In this document: positions 1 to 10,125 of the stretch, piece by piece
Layout: each line of letters begins with the position of its first letter
How positions within the stretch are numbered: the first letter of the stretch is position 1
From: Ostrinia nubilalis
Lineage: Eukaryota > Arthropoda > Insecta > Lepidoptera > Crambidae
Direction: 5' to 3'
Assembly (NCBI RefSeq): GCF_963855985.1
Contig: NC_087099.1
Location: 3,998,001 to 4,062,000 of the forward strand
DNA: 64,000 bases
Position numbers and translations under genes: made by a program
The notes under the pieces: generated by a model
Database searches by the model: none
Seen by the model: only the letters and a program-made list of their open reading frames with translations
What the model was told of the DNA's origin: nothing

Positions 1-1747
1 AATCATAAAATATGCTTTCAGCAGGCATTTAACAGGGACAGTAGAATAAGAATACCTTTCTGACTGTGGGTAAACACTTATAATGTTAAAACTTTTTCCA
101 TTATCTTTTTTTTTGCCACAAAAGGTGAGTAGGTAACAAAACGGAATTTAATCATCAATTTTGTTATACTCACTAAGTGAACATTCTTTCTATATTATTA
201 CGGGCAAACGTGTGTTCGTATCGGTATCTTATTATTGTATAACTTTTTTTTATTGTATCATCGATTTTATGTCCCGCGGCGGTTGACATAAAATTGACCT
301 ACGCCATTTATGATGGTTGGACCATACATTCTTGGAAATGCTGAAGTAACAAAACGGAATTCAAACTATGAAACCTAAAGATATAACTGCTAAACGTATA
401 ATACGAAAAATAATATTCAGAAATAGACGGGAAACCAAAAACCATAATTTAGATCGGGACTTAATGTCACGGAGCTCGTTCGGAACATCGGGCCAATCTT
501 AAATATCTTAAAGCTAGATTCTGAAAAATAAGGTTTAATTACTGTGTGGGGAAGTATTAAAACCCTATTTTTGTGAAAATTAGGAACTTAATTACAGGTT
601 TTTCCAAGATATAAGTAGTAGTTCGTCGTCATTTTGGTTGGCCAAATAATGAAAGATAATATTAAATTATAATAGCCTCAGACCATACATTGCGCTGCAC
701 ATCGTCTCAATCTGTAATCCATCGTGAAAAAAAAGCTTTAATGTTTTAAATAAAAAATTAAACCCGGAATATATTCCGGTCAGTAATGTGACACTTAGAG
801 GACAATATCACATTACTTGCTAGAACTAAGGTCCGAGTGTGAACGCAAGAGAAACAATCAGTAACAAAAATTCAAAGTCAAATCTAACAAAACGGACACC
901 TCAAATTATAGAAAATTAATTAATTTAAGATGGGAAGTCATTGAAGTCGGCAACACCAAAGGTCTTCCAAAACTAAATGTTGCCGGCTCAAAAAACTACC
1001 GGTTTAAATTAAGAGAATCAAATTAAATAATTTCATGCAAAATCAGATGAATGCAAATTGAGAAGCAATAAACCCAATGTACATTCACATGATCCGCGAT
1101 TAAATACGTCGTAAAGACTGAGATCAGTGCAGGGCATGCAAGTCCTAATACTTTTTTAAATAAAACAAATGATGGCCAGAATCACCCACGATGTGAGCGT
1201 GAAGATCCAAGAACCCACATTTCTCGAACTTTCTTGCCTGTACATCGTAAAAGTAAAATTGAGAAGGTGTACGATGTTAATGAAGTAAATCACTAACATC
1301 ATACTGACTGCGTTTAGCTCCGAAATGAGCGGCGTATTGATAGTAGTTACTAACATTCTATAAAAACGTCATCAGAGGCTGAAACAGTCACTATTAATTT
1401 ACTTCACAAGTCGGGAGCTGTGCTACATTGAGCATGAATCTGAAACAAATGCTTGAAGGTTTCAAGTCAAAATTCCAAAAGAGCTTAAATGGCCGCGCGC
1501 TCTATTAAAATTTTGTCGAAACGCACCAGCAAATTCTATCAAATTCTTTCTCAAATTAGCTGCTTAAAATTTGCGCAGGAATGAGCCCTCGAACCTCCGC
1601 GAATTACCCAACATCGATGATAGACTGTGTGTAATATTAATAGAAGCTGAATAACAGCCCTAGGCGTTGGATAGAAATGTTTGCTAACTACACTCGATAC
1701 TCTCCGCGGATTCCGGCCAAACAGCAGTCTGTCAAGTCCGGGGTTGC
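1..1747 (-). other. Sequence downstream of the CASK stop; probable 3' UTR and flank
   Basis: No coding exon is visible here. The CASK stop codon lies at 1748-1750, so part of this stretch should be its 3' UTR. Candidate minus-strand polyadenylation hexamers are an ATTAAA near 735-740 and an AATAAA at 249-254; neither can be confirmed from sequence alone. The stretch is AT-rich and looks single-copy. Confidence 0.45.
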
Positions 1748-1927
1748 TCAGTAAACCCAAGAAACGGGCACCCATTGCGGGTTCGAGCGGAGTCTAGCCA
1801 GGGCAGATTCTAGTTGTCCGAGGGTGTCGTCGATGTCGTTGTTCACGATGTTCAGGTCGAAGTAATGGCCGTAAGTCCGCCGGAGCTGCTCCGACTCACG
1901 AACCAGCACTTCAAGCGAGCCGTCGTA
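1748..1927 (-). CDS. CASK: CASK last coding exon: end of the guanylate kinase-like domain
   Basis: This exon codes for 59 residues and a stop, starting at phase 0 after a TTTCCAG acceptor. It carries the end of the GUK fold, including [18 protein letters not shown], and ends in QWVPVSWVY, the conserved CASK C-terminus. CASK is a multidomain scaffold at cell junctions and synapses; its GUK domain mainly binds proteins rather than making GDP. The exon joins in frame to the exon at 4753-4928. The intron between them is filled with partial copies of that upstream exon. Confidence 0.95.
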   Translation of the reverse strand, partial: YDGSLEVLVRESEQLRRTYGHYFDLNIVNNDIDDTLGQLESALARLRSNPQWVPVSWVY

Positions 1928-2380
1928 CTGGAAACGAAGATGTTTGTGAGAAAATGAATATAATAAATAGCGCGAGTTGAATATGTCACCGTAAAATTGT
2001 GAATTCTGTCAGATTATAATCTGACATAGTTAAATTGCAATCTAACCTAACCTAACCCACTGTTAGTTTACAATCTAACGCGTTATATCATAAACTGACA
2101 AAGTTCACAATTTCACGTTGACAAATACATAACGCTTAAAAAATGCGTGAACTATAGATTGGTACTGTACTGCATTGTGTGTATGAAAAAGTTTAATTTC
2201 ATACCATTATTATATTAAAATGAAGCTGCAATCAGAGTAAACCTGTCTTATTCTCAGGAACAAGACCCTCTCCAATTTTTCTATCTTAGTCGTCTCTCGA
2301 TCTCATCCGAAGGAAGAGTGAGTGTGGACTCATTCTACTTTGTTGGAATCACATGGCATCTGCCGCAGTGGAAATCTATT
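1928..2380. other. Intron without genes
   Basis: Intronic sequence next to the CASK last exon. It includes a run of CCTAA-like repeats near 2043-2058 and AT-rich filler. Nothing else is supported. Confidence 0.5.
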
Positions 2381-2486
2381 TACTATACTCACAACGACAT
2401 CCACGGAAGAGTGGTGGTGGTCCCTTTTTATGGAAACTCTGCCGGAACCAAACGACGCCTGCCTCAGTGGTAATCTATCCTAGTAA

Positions 2487-2612
2487 TATTAAATGTTAAA
2501 GTTTGTGAGGATGGAAACATTTATCCATTACATCTGATGGCACCTGATGTTTGTTACTCTTTCACACAACTGGTGAACTTCATACAAGCACAGCCGCGGA
2601 CGAAAGCTAGTT
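2487..2612 (+). repeat. Interspersed repeat tail (same family as 60336-60538)
   Basis: The stretch contains GTTTGTGAGGATGGAAAC, GTTTGTTACTCTTTCACAC and ends with GCCGCGGACGAAAGCTAGTTA. The same order of motifs recurs at 60336-60538. It is a truncated dispersed element of the kind common in moth and butterfly genomes; superfamily not assigned. Confidence 0.55.
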
Positions 2613-3349
2613 AACAATACTCACATCGGCGACTTTGTTCAACGGTGGTGTGGCAAGGAATAAATCCGCCATCTCGCCATCAGGTGCCACGTTGAATGTG
2701 ATCAATATGGCAATTCTAAGGAAGCATACTTAGGCTATTTTTTGTCTCAGTAACTATCTATTTCCTATTTACAATACTCACATCAGCGACGTTGTTCAGT
2801 AGTGGTGCAGCGATTAAAACAACGTATGTCGCGAACTCGGCTGTGCGCAGGATCTTCAACGCCTGCGGCTCCACATCCAAGATGGCGACTCTACAGTACC
2901 ATAGGCCGTCTGCCTCAGTAGATCGATGTGATTCCTATAATACTTACGACTCTGGACACGTAAAGACATGAATCCTAGTGTTTATCAAGTGAATAGCATG
3001 TAGTATATTCGATGTGTTCCTATACTCACATCGGCGACGTTGTTCAACGGTGGTGCAGCGATGAACACGACGTATGGCGCGAACTCGGCTGTGCGCAGGA
3101 TCTTCTCCCCATCTAAGATGGTGTCTTCATGGAACAATTGGTCATCTGTCTCAGAACTATTTTCTATTTACAATACTCACATCGGCGACGTTGTTCAACG
3201 GTGGTGCAGCGATGAATATGACGTATGGCGCGAATTCGGCTGTGCGCAGGATCTTCAACGCCTGCGCACATCCAAGATGGCGACTCTACGATATGCCTAG
3301 CGTCTGCCTCAGTGGATCGATCTATTTTCTATTGACTATACTAACATCG

Positions 3350-3674
3350 AAGATCAAATCAGAAATGAGGAGATCCGTGGGAGAACCAGAGTGACTGACA
3401 TAGCCCGCAGAATCGCTAAAATCAGGTGGCAGTGGGCAGGGCACATAGCTCGAAGAGCTGATGGCCGCTGGGGCAGGAAAGTTCTTGAGTGGCGACCGCG
3501 AGCCGGAAGACGTAGCGTGGACAGGCCTTCCACTAGGTGGACCGACGATCTGGTGAAGGTCGCGGGAGGTGCCTGGATGCGAGCGGCGCAGGACCGGTCT
3601 TTGTGGAAATCCTTGGAGGAGGCCTTGGTCCAGCAGTGGACGTCTTTCGGCTGAAACGAATGAACGAACGAACG
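3350..3674 (+). mobile_element. RTE-type LINE 3' end, copy 1 (pseudogene fragment)
   Basis: A 5'-truncated LINE of 325 bp. Its frame (3391-3654) gives the C-terminal end of an RTE-clade endonuclease/reverse transcriptase: [58 protein letters not shown], ending in QQWTSFG. It ends in GAAC repeats. A 12-bp target-site duplication with one mismatch (ATACTMACATCG) lies at 3338-3349 and 3675-3686, inside an exon-tail copy. Confidence 0.85.
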
Positions 3675-4080
3675 ATACTCACATCGGCGACGTTGTTCAA
3701 CGGTGGTGCAGCGATGAACACGACATATGGCGCGAACTCGGCCGTGCGCAGGATCTTCAGTGCTTGGGCTCGACATCCAAGATGGCGACTCTACAGTACC
3801 ATAGGCCGTCTGCCTCAGTAGATCGACGTGATTTCTATAATACTTACGACTCTGGACACGTAAAGACATGAATCCTAGTGTTTATCAAGTGAATAGCATG
3901 TAGTATATTCGATGTGTTCCTATACTCACATCGGCGACGTTGTTCAACGGTGGTGCAGCGATTCGGCTGTGCGCAGGATCTTCAACGCCTGCGGCTCCAC
4001 ATCCAAGATGGCGACTCTACGATATGCCTAGCGTCTGCCTCAGTGGATCGATCTATTTTCTATTGACTATACTAACATCG

Positions 4081-4405
4081 AAGATCAAATCAGAAATGAG
4101 GAGATCCGTGGGAGAACCAGAGTGACTGACATAGCCCGCAGAATCGCTAAAATCAAGTGGCAGTGGGAAGGGCACATAGCTCGAAGAGCTGATGGCTGCC
4201 GGGGCAGGAAAGTTCTTGAGTGGCGACCGCGAGCCGGAAGACGTAGCGTGGGCAGGCCTTCCGCTAGGTGGACCGACGATCTGGTGAAGGTCGCGGGAGG
4301 TGCCTGGATGCGAGCGGCGCAGGACCGGTCTTTGTGGAAATCCTTGGAGGAGGCCTTTGTCCAGCAGTGGACGTCTTTCGGCTGAAACGAATGAACGAAC
4401 GAACG
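4081..4405 (+). mobile_element. RTE-type LINE 3' end, copy 2 (segmental duplicate of copy 1)
   Basis: The same 325-bp fragment as at 3350-3674 with a few substitutions; frame at 4122-4385. The flanks (4069-4080 and 4406-4417) are the same as for copy 1, so this is a duplicate made together with the surrounding array rather than a second insertion. Confidence 0.85.
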
Positions 4406-4752
4406 ATACTCACATCGGCGACGTTGTTCAACGGTGGTGCAGCGATGAACACGACGTAGGGCGCAAACTCGGCTGTGCGCAGGATCTTCAACGCCTGCGG
4501 CTCCACATCCAAGATGGCGACTCTACGATGTACCTAGGGTCTGCCCTCAGTAGATCGAGCTATTTTCTATTGACTATACTCACATCGGCGACGTTGTTCA
4601 ACGGTGGTGCAGCGATAAACACGACATATGGCGCGAACTCGGCTGTGCGCAGGATCTTCAACGCCTGCGGCTCCACATCCAAGATGGCGACTCTACGATG
4701 TACCTAGGGTCTGCCTCAGCGGATCGATTTGTTTTCTATTGATTATACTCAC

Positions 4753-4928
4753 ATCGGCGACGTTGTTCAACGGTGGTGCAGCGATGAACACGACGTATGG
4801 CGCGAACTCGGCTGTGCGCAGGATCTTCAGCGCTTGCGGCTCGACATCCAAGATGGCGATGCGTCGCTCCGAGTGGATACGCCGGATGGTCTCCAGTTTC
4901 GTGCCGTACATCGCGTCCTCGTGCGTTC
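4753..4928 (-). CDS. CASK: CASK exon: GUK domain core
   Basis: The exon is 176 bp and codes for the segment [19 protein letters not shown] through [19 protein letters not shown] to [14 protein letters not shown]. This order matches CASK rather than Dlg or MPP proteins. The acceptor is TTTATCCAG; the donor is GAT|GTGAGT. The upstream exon leaves one base of a Gly codon, which this exon completes, and it ends at phase 0. It is the rightmost and only full-length member of the array at 2380-4752, and so the likely source. Confidence 0.96.
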
Positions 4929-4937
4929 CTGGATAAA

Positions 4938-5071
4938 TCATCAGGTCATTTAGTCTTTACTACAGGAGCAACCATGTAGCCAACTTATGATTATGGAAGC
5001 AAATATAGTCAAGATGGTTTTTACAATCATCATCGTTATCAGATCATGTCTACGCTGCAGGAGCAACCTCT
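4938..5071. repeat. Minisatellite, left part (about 58-bp unit)
   Basis: Diverged units of the form CAGGTCATTTAGTC ... ACAGGAGCA start right beside the exon acceptor. The array continues at 7136-7410; the TTAA element at 5076-7131 was inserted into it. Confidence 0.6.
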
Positions 5072-5075
5072 TTAA

Positions 5076-7131
5076 CACCTTCGCTGCCAGCCTAAAAATG
5101 GCACTGTTCCATTCGGGCCATGGGGGACAATGATGGGCGACACTTTAACTTTCCGTTCGGGCCGCGTCGGACAATGATGACCGCGAGTCAGACCTATGTT
5201 TAAACCTCTGTATTGAGCCGATGGACAGCATTTCTTCAATAATTCTCATATAAGCTGACCCGCGCGGCTCCCAAGATTAGTGTACGTCACTTGGTTCTCA
5301 GGTAAAGCTCGGACTTAGAAAAAAAAATGTGGATAACGGTAGCGCAATGAAACATGGTAATTATACAATGCATTTTTGCAAATTTATCAACTTTTTAGCA
5401 AGATAATAACGGTTTATTAATTAAAACATATCGTTTACTTATTTTATATAATTTATAATATGCAGGACAATAAAAAAAATCACTTTCATTATTGAACAAC
5501 CACTTTGTATGAAGGGTTGGTACAGGTACTAAGTTCTTTGTACAGCTACAAAACTTATGCCATTTAAAACCTTATTAGTGGCATAAATTATTGTACTTAT
5601 TAGATGCTTACACCTAGCAGGATTGTCGAGAAAAATAGATTTGTTTAATGTATGAAAAAACATTTTTTCTCTTATCGATACTCTATTCTAGAACTTTTTT
5701 TATTATTCATGTAGGTCAAATTATTGGCATGTTAAATCAGCTATGTCATTATAATTATTTTTAATTTTAAGTATATTTTTAAATATTATTTGTAGATAAT
5801 AATATACTGACAATTCAATATTGTTTTGAAAAAAGAACCGATCGAAAGTGACACTACAGTGATGGATGAAAAATTCAAAATACAGTCAAACAATTTCTAA
5901 AACGTCAAGTCGCAAAAATTGGAATAATAACCCAGTTGTTAGTAGCACCTTCCTGTAAATTTCATAATTATATGGCTGTCCAACGAGGCAAAAATGAGAA
6001 CTAATAGTTCAGTATTGATAGTAGCGCCTTCCTGACAATGCCATAGCTGGGACGGCTCAGTTTTGGACAACTTTTATACGAATTATTGATAAATTCAATT
6101 TTTTAAATAAAATTTAAACCTTTTTTAATTAAAACAATTGAAAAAAAATCATTTTTAGCGTTCCTTTTACGGTATCATCGATTTATTTATTATTATTTTT
6201 AATCACTATTTAAGACTTATCCTGCTAGTTTCGTTTCTCATTTTATACCTTATAATATTCCTATTTATGCGTAATATAATATATCAAAAACCTACCTGAA
6301 CTGTTTTGTTATGGCCACAGTCGTATTTAATAAATTACCAGCTCAACTGAGAGAGCTAAATGGAACATTGTTTAATAGAAAATTATTTAATTTATTAGTT
6401 GACAAATGTTTTTACTCGGTAAAAGATTATCTGACATATAAATTCTAGTGGTTAATACCTATTGTTTATCGTATGTATTCTGTGGTACTAATATGAATCT
6501 GACATTAATTAAAATCAATCTTGACTGTATTCGAATAACTGACGTATATTTACTGACATTATCTTTATTGACATATTGTAATTCAAATAATTTATCTGTT
6601 CTTTGTTTGTAGTTGGAAAGTTCTGATTATTTTTTTTTATTTTAACTGCATGGGTCAATAAAAAAATTATGTAATAATCACACACTAGCTTGCTGGTGAG
6701 ATAAGCTGAACTGTATAATAACTATTGTAACATCTACCTTGTTGTATTACCTTGTCTCGGTGAATAAATGATCTTTTATCTTTATCTTTTATCTACCAAT
6801 GTACAACTCTTTATTTTTTTGGTTGTTCTCCTTTTTTTTTTTGGATGCGAGCGGGGATGGTCGACAACATGACCGCGCGGCCCTACGGAACGGATTTTCG
6901 AATTTTCGCTCGCTGGGGCCATGGGGGTCAATGATGTCCGACGCTTAATAATTCGATGTAGAGACTCAAAAACAACTATATGTTAATAAAATCCTTTATT
7001 TATGTTTATAATGTAACGATTTAACAAAAAAAAAAAACAATCGACGAAAATTGAAAAAAATTGAAATTTTTACTTGGCCTGGTAGGAAAGTGCAGTGTCG
7101 GACAACATTGACCGCGTTGGCGTTCAATGTG
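5076..7131. mobile_element. Non-autonomous piggyBac-like element (TTAA target site)
   Basis: TTAA occurs at 5072-5075 and 7132-7135. Removing the element rebuilds a minisatellite unit reading GAGCAACCTCTTTAATTTTA, matching GACGCACTTTAATTTTA in the intact units at 7290-7310, so the empty site is visible in the sequence. The termini share a short inverted start (CACCTT against CACATT). Subterminal stretches repeat motifs such as CATGGGGGACAATGATG (near 5125) and CATGGGGGTCAATGATG (near 6920). No transposase frame is present. A LINE end is nested inside. Confidence 0.6.
6311..6795 (+). mobile_element. LINE 3' end of CR1/Jockey type, nested fragment
   Basis: A short frame at 6311-6447 gives a C-terminal reverse-transcriptase tail (FNKLPAQLRELNGTLFNRKL, then CFYSVKDYLTYKF and stop). 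It is followed by a 3' UTR and a tail of TTTATC repeats at about 6768-6795 after AATAAATGATC. This layout is typical of CR1- or Jockey-like LINEs. The element is truncated and inactive. Confidence 0.65.
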
Positions 7132-7135
7132 TTAA

Positions 7136-7410
7136 TTTTATCATAATCATCATTAGGTCAGCTCAATTAGTTTCCATTGAAGGAGCACTACTTACTTTAA
7201 TTTTAACATTATCACTAGAACATTTAGTCTACGTTTCAGGGATAACTTTTTAAGTTTATCATCATAAGGTCATTTAGTTTCCACTACAGGAGCACGACGC
7301 ACTTTAATTTTACCACCGTCATCATCAGGTCATTTAGTCTCCGACGAAGGAGCAAGACCTACTGTAATTTCATCATCATCATCACAAGGTCATTTTAGTC
7401 TCCACTCCAG
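7136..7410. repeat. Minisatellite, right part (about 58-bp unit)
   Basis: Units of the form ATCATCAGGTCATTTAGTCTC ... AGGAGCACGAC ... TTTAATTTTA start near 7155, 7215, 7269, 7328 and 7387. A single dispersed copy lies near 32838-32880, so the unit probably comes from an interspersed element. Confidence 0.7.
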
Positions 7411-7469
7411 CAATTACAAAGGGGCGTGGTTTAACTGTAAGACCAGAAGTAGTTTATTTTGAATCTCAC

Positions 7470-7577
7470 CATATTCCAAATATTCGTTTGCAGCAATATC
7501 GGTCATCATTTCATCGTGGGTCACGAAGTAGTAGTGTCTCCCGTTCTCCTCGTCAGGCCTGGGTGGTCTCGTCGTAT
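7470..7577 (-). CDS. CASK: CASK exon: GUK domain, lid region
   Basis: The exon is 108 bp with acceptor TTTTAG and donor TATG|GTGAGA. It completes a His codon and codes for [36 protein letters not shown]. The TTRPP and YYFV segments are hallmarks of the nucleotide-binding side of MAGUK kinase-like domains. Phases agree with both neighbours. Confidence 0.96.
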
Positions 7578-8562
7578 CTAAAACAATGAATACATAGATT
7601 TATAGTATACAATCGTTATTATATGTGCATTTTTTCTGAGTATACAATGTGAAGTCAGACATCAGCCGATACCCAGAGAGTCTGGTCGTATTTTACAGGT
7701 CTCGGAATCCGATAGAATTAGTATTATACACCACAATGCTTTTAAGACATTAATACAATCGTATTCGTTCGTTCTTTCGTTCGTTCGTATTATGTCAATT
7801 GAATCTCACTTAATTTTACACTTATCTTTGCTTAATCACTTATTTATAGTCCGTCCGAATTTACATACGTATAATATAACTACTACATTGCTTTTTATAT
7901 TATATTATTTTCATTTTGTATTTCAAATGTAATCTTTCGCAAAACAAGTAAGTGTGTCCCTCTCTATCCAAACACTTATCTAGTATTGCCACTACGTACT
8001 TTGATTACAAAATAATGCTACATTTAAATGGACATTCTATAAAGTTATTTATGTTTGTCTTTGTTTATATTATATATATATAATATAATTCACCGGTTCC
8101 GAGCCTTGGCTGTGATATCATCATGCTTAACATAAATTATATGAAGCAGCAGCTAAAGAATGTGGTAATCTTGCAAACCATTAAGTTTTAGACCAAACAA
8201 AATGTGGCCGATTAAAGTCAGGTCATTTTCATATTATTAAGATCAATAAAGCGCAAGCGGTGACAGCGATCTGTTATTACTAAAGTTTATTACAAATTAG
8301 ATACTTGCCCCACTAAACATCTTAATTACATGGAATTGAGTCCAGCAAATAATATGTCATCTAAACTAATCGAAATAAAAACAGTCCAGAATTTTAACTT
8401 TGGCAATGACTTTATGTTTGGCAATGAGTTGATAGATATTTTACACACAAGCAATACTTCCCAAATCGTTTTGGACTCTAGGAATCAAACTTTAAGTTCC
8501 ATAACTTGATGAAGTAGTTAAGCGAGGTATAAAATATTTCCTTTTTATGATTAGTATATAAA
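7578..8562. other. Intron without genes
   Basis: AT-rich intronic DNA. A stretch of GTTCGTTCTTTCGTTCGTTCG near 7766-7787 looks like a bare RTE tail in reverse. Nothing else is supported. Confidence 0.5.
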
Positions 8563-8835
8563 TAATAATAATAATAAATAAATAAATCTTTGGACAATTT
8601 CACACAGCGCCAGCTAGCCCCAAAGTAAGCAACTTAATGCTTGTGTTATGGGTGCTAGCTTAACGGATATACTACTTATATACTTTTTTTTTTTTAATAC
8701 ATAAATATTATACATAGTCACACCCAGACCCGTCACAGAAATTAAAATTCATCATTTCAATTTCTGCCCGGCCGGGAATCGAACCCGGGACCTCTCGGCA
8801 TAGTAGTCCGTTCTGAACCACTACACCAAACGGCC
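8563..8835 (-). mobile_element. tRNA-derived SINE
   Basis: Read on the minus strand, the element starts at 8835 with GGCCGTTTGGTGTAGTGGTT. A polymerase III A box (TGGTGTAGTGG) and B box (GGTTCGATTCC) follow, then GGCCGGGCAGAAATTG, a tRNA-unrelated body, and a tail of AATAAATAAATAATAATA repeats at about 8563-8590. This head and tail layout is that of the tRNA-headed SINEs of moths and butterflies. It is not a working tRNA gene. Confidence 0.8.
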
Positions 8836-8985
8836 GACAAGTATGATTACCAAGTTCTTTAGGCACCAGCTCTTAGCATATTTGCATTCATTGTGAAGTT
8901 CAATTTAATTTTGAACTTAATAAACAATGAATATCATACTCTATCGGTAAAAAAAACCATAAAGGAGAAGTGGTATAATGTATAA

Positions 8986-9165
8986 TCTGGTCCGTGAGCA
9001 CGTAGAATTTTGTCCAATGACCCCAAGCTATATTGCTGTCGCGACTGTGCGACGGGCGCCCGCAGTGAGTGTGCGAGCGCGACAGCAACATAATTACGCG
9101 CGAGCGATAAGGATGGGTAGCTTGGGGTCATTGGATAAAATTCTACGTGTTCACGGACCGGGCTT
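8986..9165. mobile_element. MITE with about 40-bp terminal inverted repeats
   Basis: The left end (GGTCCGTGAGCACGTAGAAT, then TTTTGTCCAATGACCCCAAG) pairs with the right end (CTTGGGGTCATTGGATAAAA, then TTCTACGTGTTCACGGACC). The element is about 180 bp with a GC-rich core and no gene. Its right end lies within about 10 bp of the splice donor of the exon at 9173-9283. Confidence 0.8.
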
Positions 9166-9172
9166 TACTTAC

Positions 9173-9283
9173 GTGGTATAGGATACGCGTACTGGTCTGG
9201 ATGACGCGCGATGAGTGTGTTCTTGATGTGACGCCGGCCGACGCCGTGAGCGCCGAGGAGCACTATTGTCTTGCGTTGGAAAG
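9173..9283 (-). CDS. CASK: CASK exon: start of GUK domain with degenerate P-loop
   Basis: The exon is 111 bp; acceptor GTTTCAG, donor CCAC|GTAAGT. It codes for [36 protein letters not shown]. The GAHGVGRRH loop is the CASK version of the guanylate kinase P-loop, which lacks the normal GxGKS lysine; this fits a scaffold rather than an active enzyme. Phases agree with both neighbours. Confidence 0.96.
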
Positions 9284-10005
9284 CTGAAACGTGAATAAAT
9301 TGTCATTAATTTTCAGTTTTACAGTCACTTTTAAGGTGTTAGGTAGTTTTTACAGTAAACCTAATGATATTCTTCTGCATTGTTCGTTTGTTTGAGTCAA
9401 ATTTTCATTTTTACAGTAACTTTTAAGGTCTTAGGCAGTTTTTGCAGTAAGCCTAATGATATTCTTCTGCCATGTTCGTTTAAACAAACGTTAATTTGAC
9501 TCAAACGAGTCAAATTTTCATTTTTACAGTCACTTTTAAGGTTGTTGGCAATTTTCACAATAAGCCTAATGTTATTCTGGCTTCTACCATGTTGGTTTGT
9601 TTTAGCCAAATGACGTCTACGGCTGGAAAAAGGTCTCCTCCAAGGATTTCCAAGACGACCGGTCCTGCAAGTGCTTCTACATTGTCGGTCCACCCATCTC
9701 CCATGTGCATTAATTATATTCAGGAAATGTAGGTAACATGTATTATTGAATTTCAGGTGGGAATCGAACCCATGGAATGTATGGCATTCAGTACCGGCCT
9801 TATGTATACTGACAAATAACTAAAAGACATATAAATTTCCTCATTCCCCCAACGAATACTATTACCAGTAGGTACTGGACTATTCCCACATCTGCAACTC
9901 CTGTGTAGCCAGGATCTACATCTTGATCGCCAATAAAAACCCAACCAGTAAAGGCCAAGTTTTATGGCAAAATAGCCCTTATTATAATGCACATAAGATA
10001 CTTAC
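9284..10005. repeat. Intron with three imperfect tandem copies and an RTE fragment
   Basis: Three copies of a segment with TTTTACAGTCACTTTTAAGG start near 9319, 9411 and 9524. A reverse RTE tail (TTTTAGCCAAATGACGTC ... AAGGATTTCCAAGACGACC) lies at about 9598-9695. A tRNA-like B-box remnant (GGGAATCGAACCC) occurs near 9758. Confidence 0.6.
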
Positions 10006-10125
10006 ATGGTAGCTTGACAACTTCTTCGTAAGTGACGACGTCCAGTTGGTCGAAGACCGCATTGTGCTTGGCCAAATACTTGTCCTTGGGCTGCTTCTTC
10101 TTGCGCCCGAATATGGAACAGTTGA
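10006..10125 (-). CDS. CASK: CASK exon: hook region between SH3 and GUK
   Basis: The exon is 120 bp; acceptor TTCCAG, donor CCAT|GTAAGT. It codes for [39 protein letters not shown]. The basic GRKKK stretch corresponds to the hook, known in CASK to bind protein 4.1/FERM proteins. YEEVV leads into the GUK domain. Phase 1 entry and exit agree with the neighbours. Confidence 0.95.

Larger units (their letters stand above)
2380..4752 (-). repeat. Tandem array of partial copies of the CASK GUK exon (exon-tail array)
   Basis: At least eight copies of the 3' half of the exon at 4753-4928, each with its splice donor and about 60 bp of downstream intron, lie in the intron just after that exon. Donor-side starts (on the plus strand TCACATCGGCGAC) are near 2621, 2778, 3026, 3177, 3679, 3926, 4410 and 4580, with the genuine exon at 4749. 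The basic period is about 169 bp. Further left the copies decay (one near 2389). Copies code in minus sense for the same segment ([16 protein letters not shown]). Two identical-length LINE tails sit inside. A larger unit is also duplicated: the block at about 2881-3030 recurs at 3780-3930, and the LINE-bearing block recurs 731 bp on. Confidence 0.9.

Noticed and set aside
3040..4979. Plus-strand open frames of 60-135 codons in the first array
   Set aside because: They are antisense to copies of a CASK exon and repeat with the array; not genes.
8762..8831. A tRNA gene on the minus strand
   Set aside because: A and B boxes are present but the body and the AATAAATAAT tail show a SINE; no acceptor stem closes.
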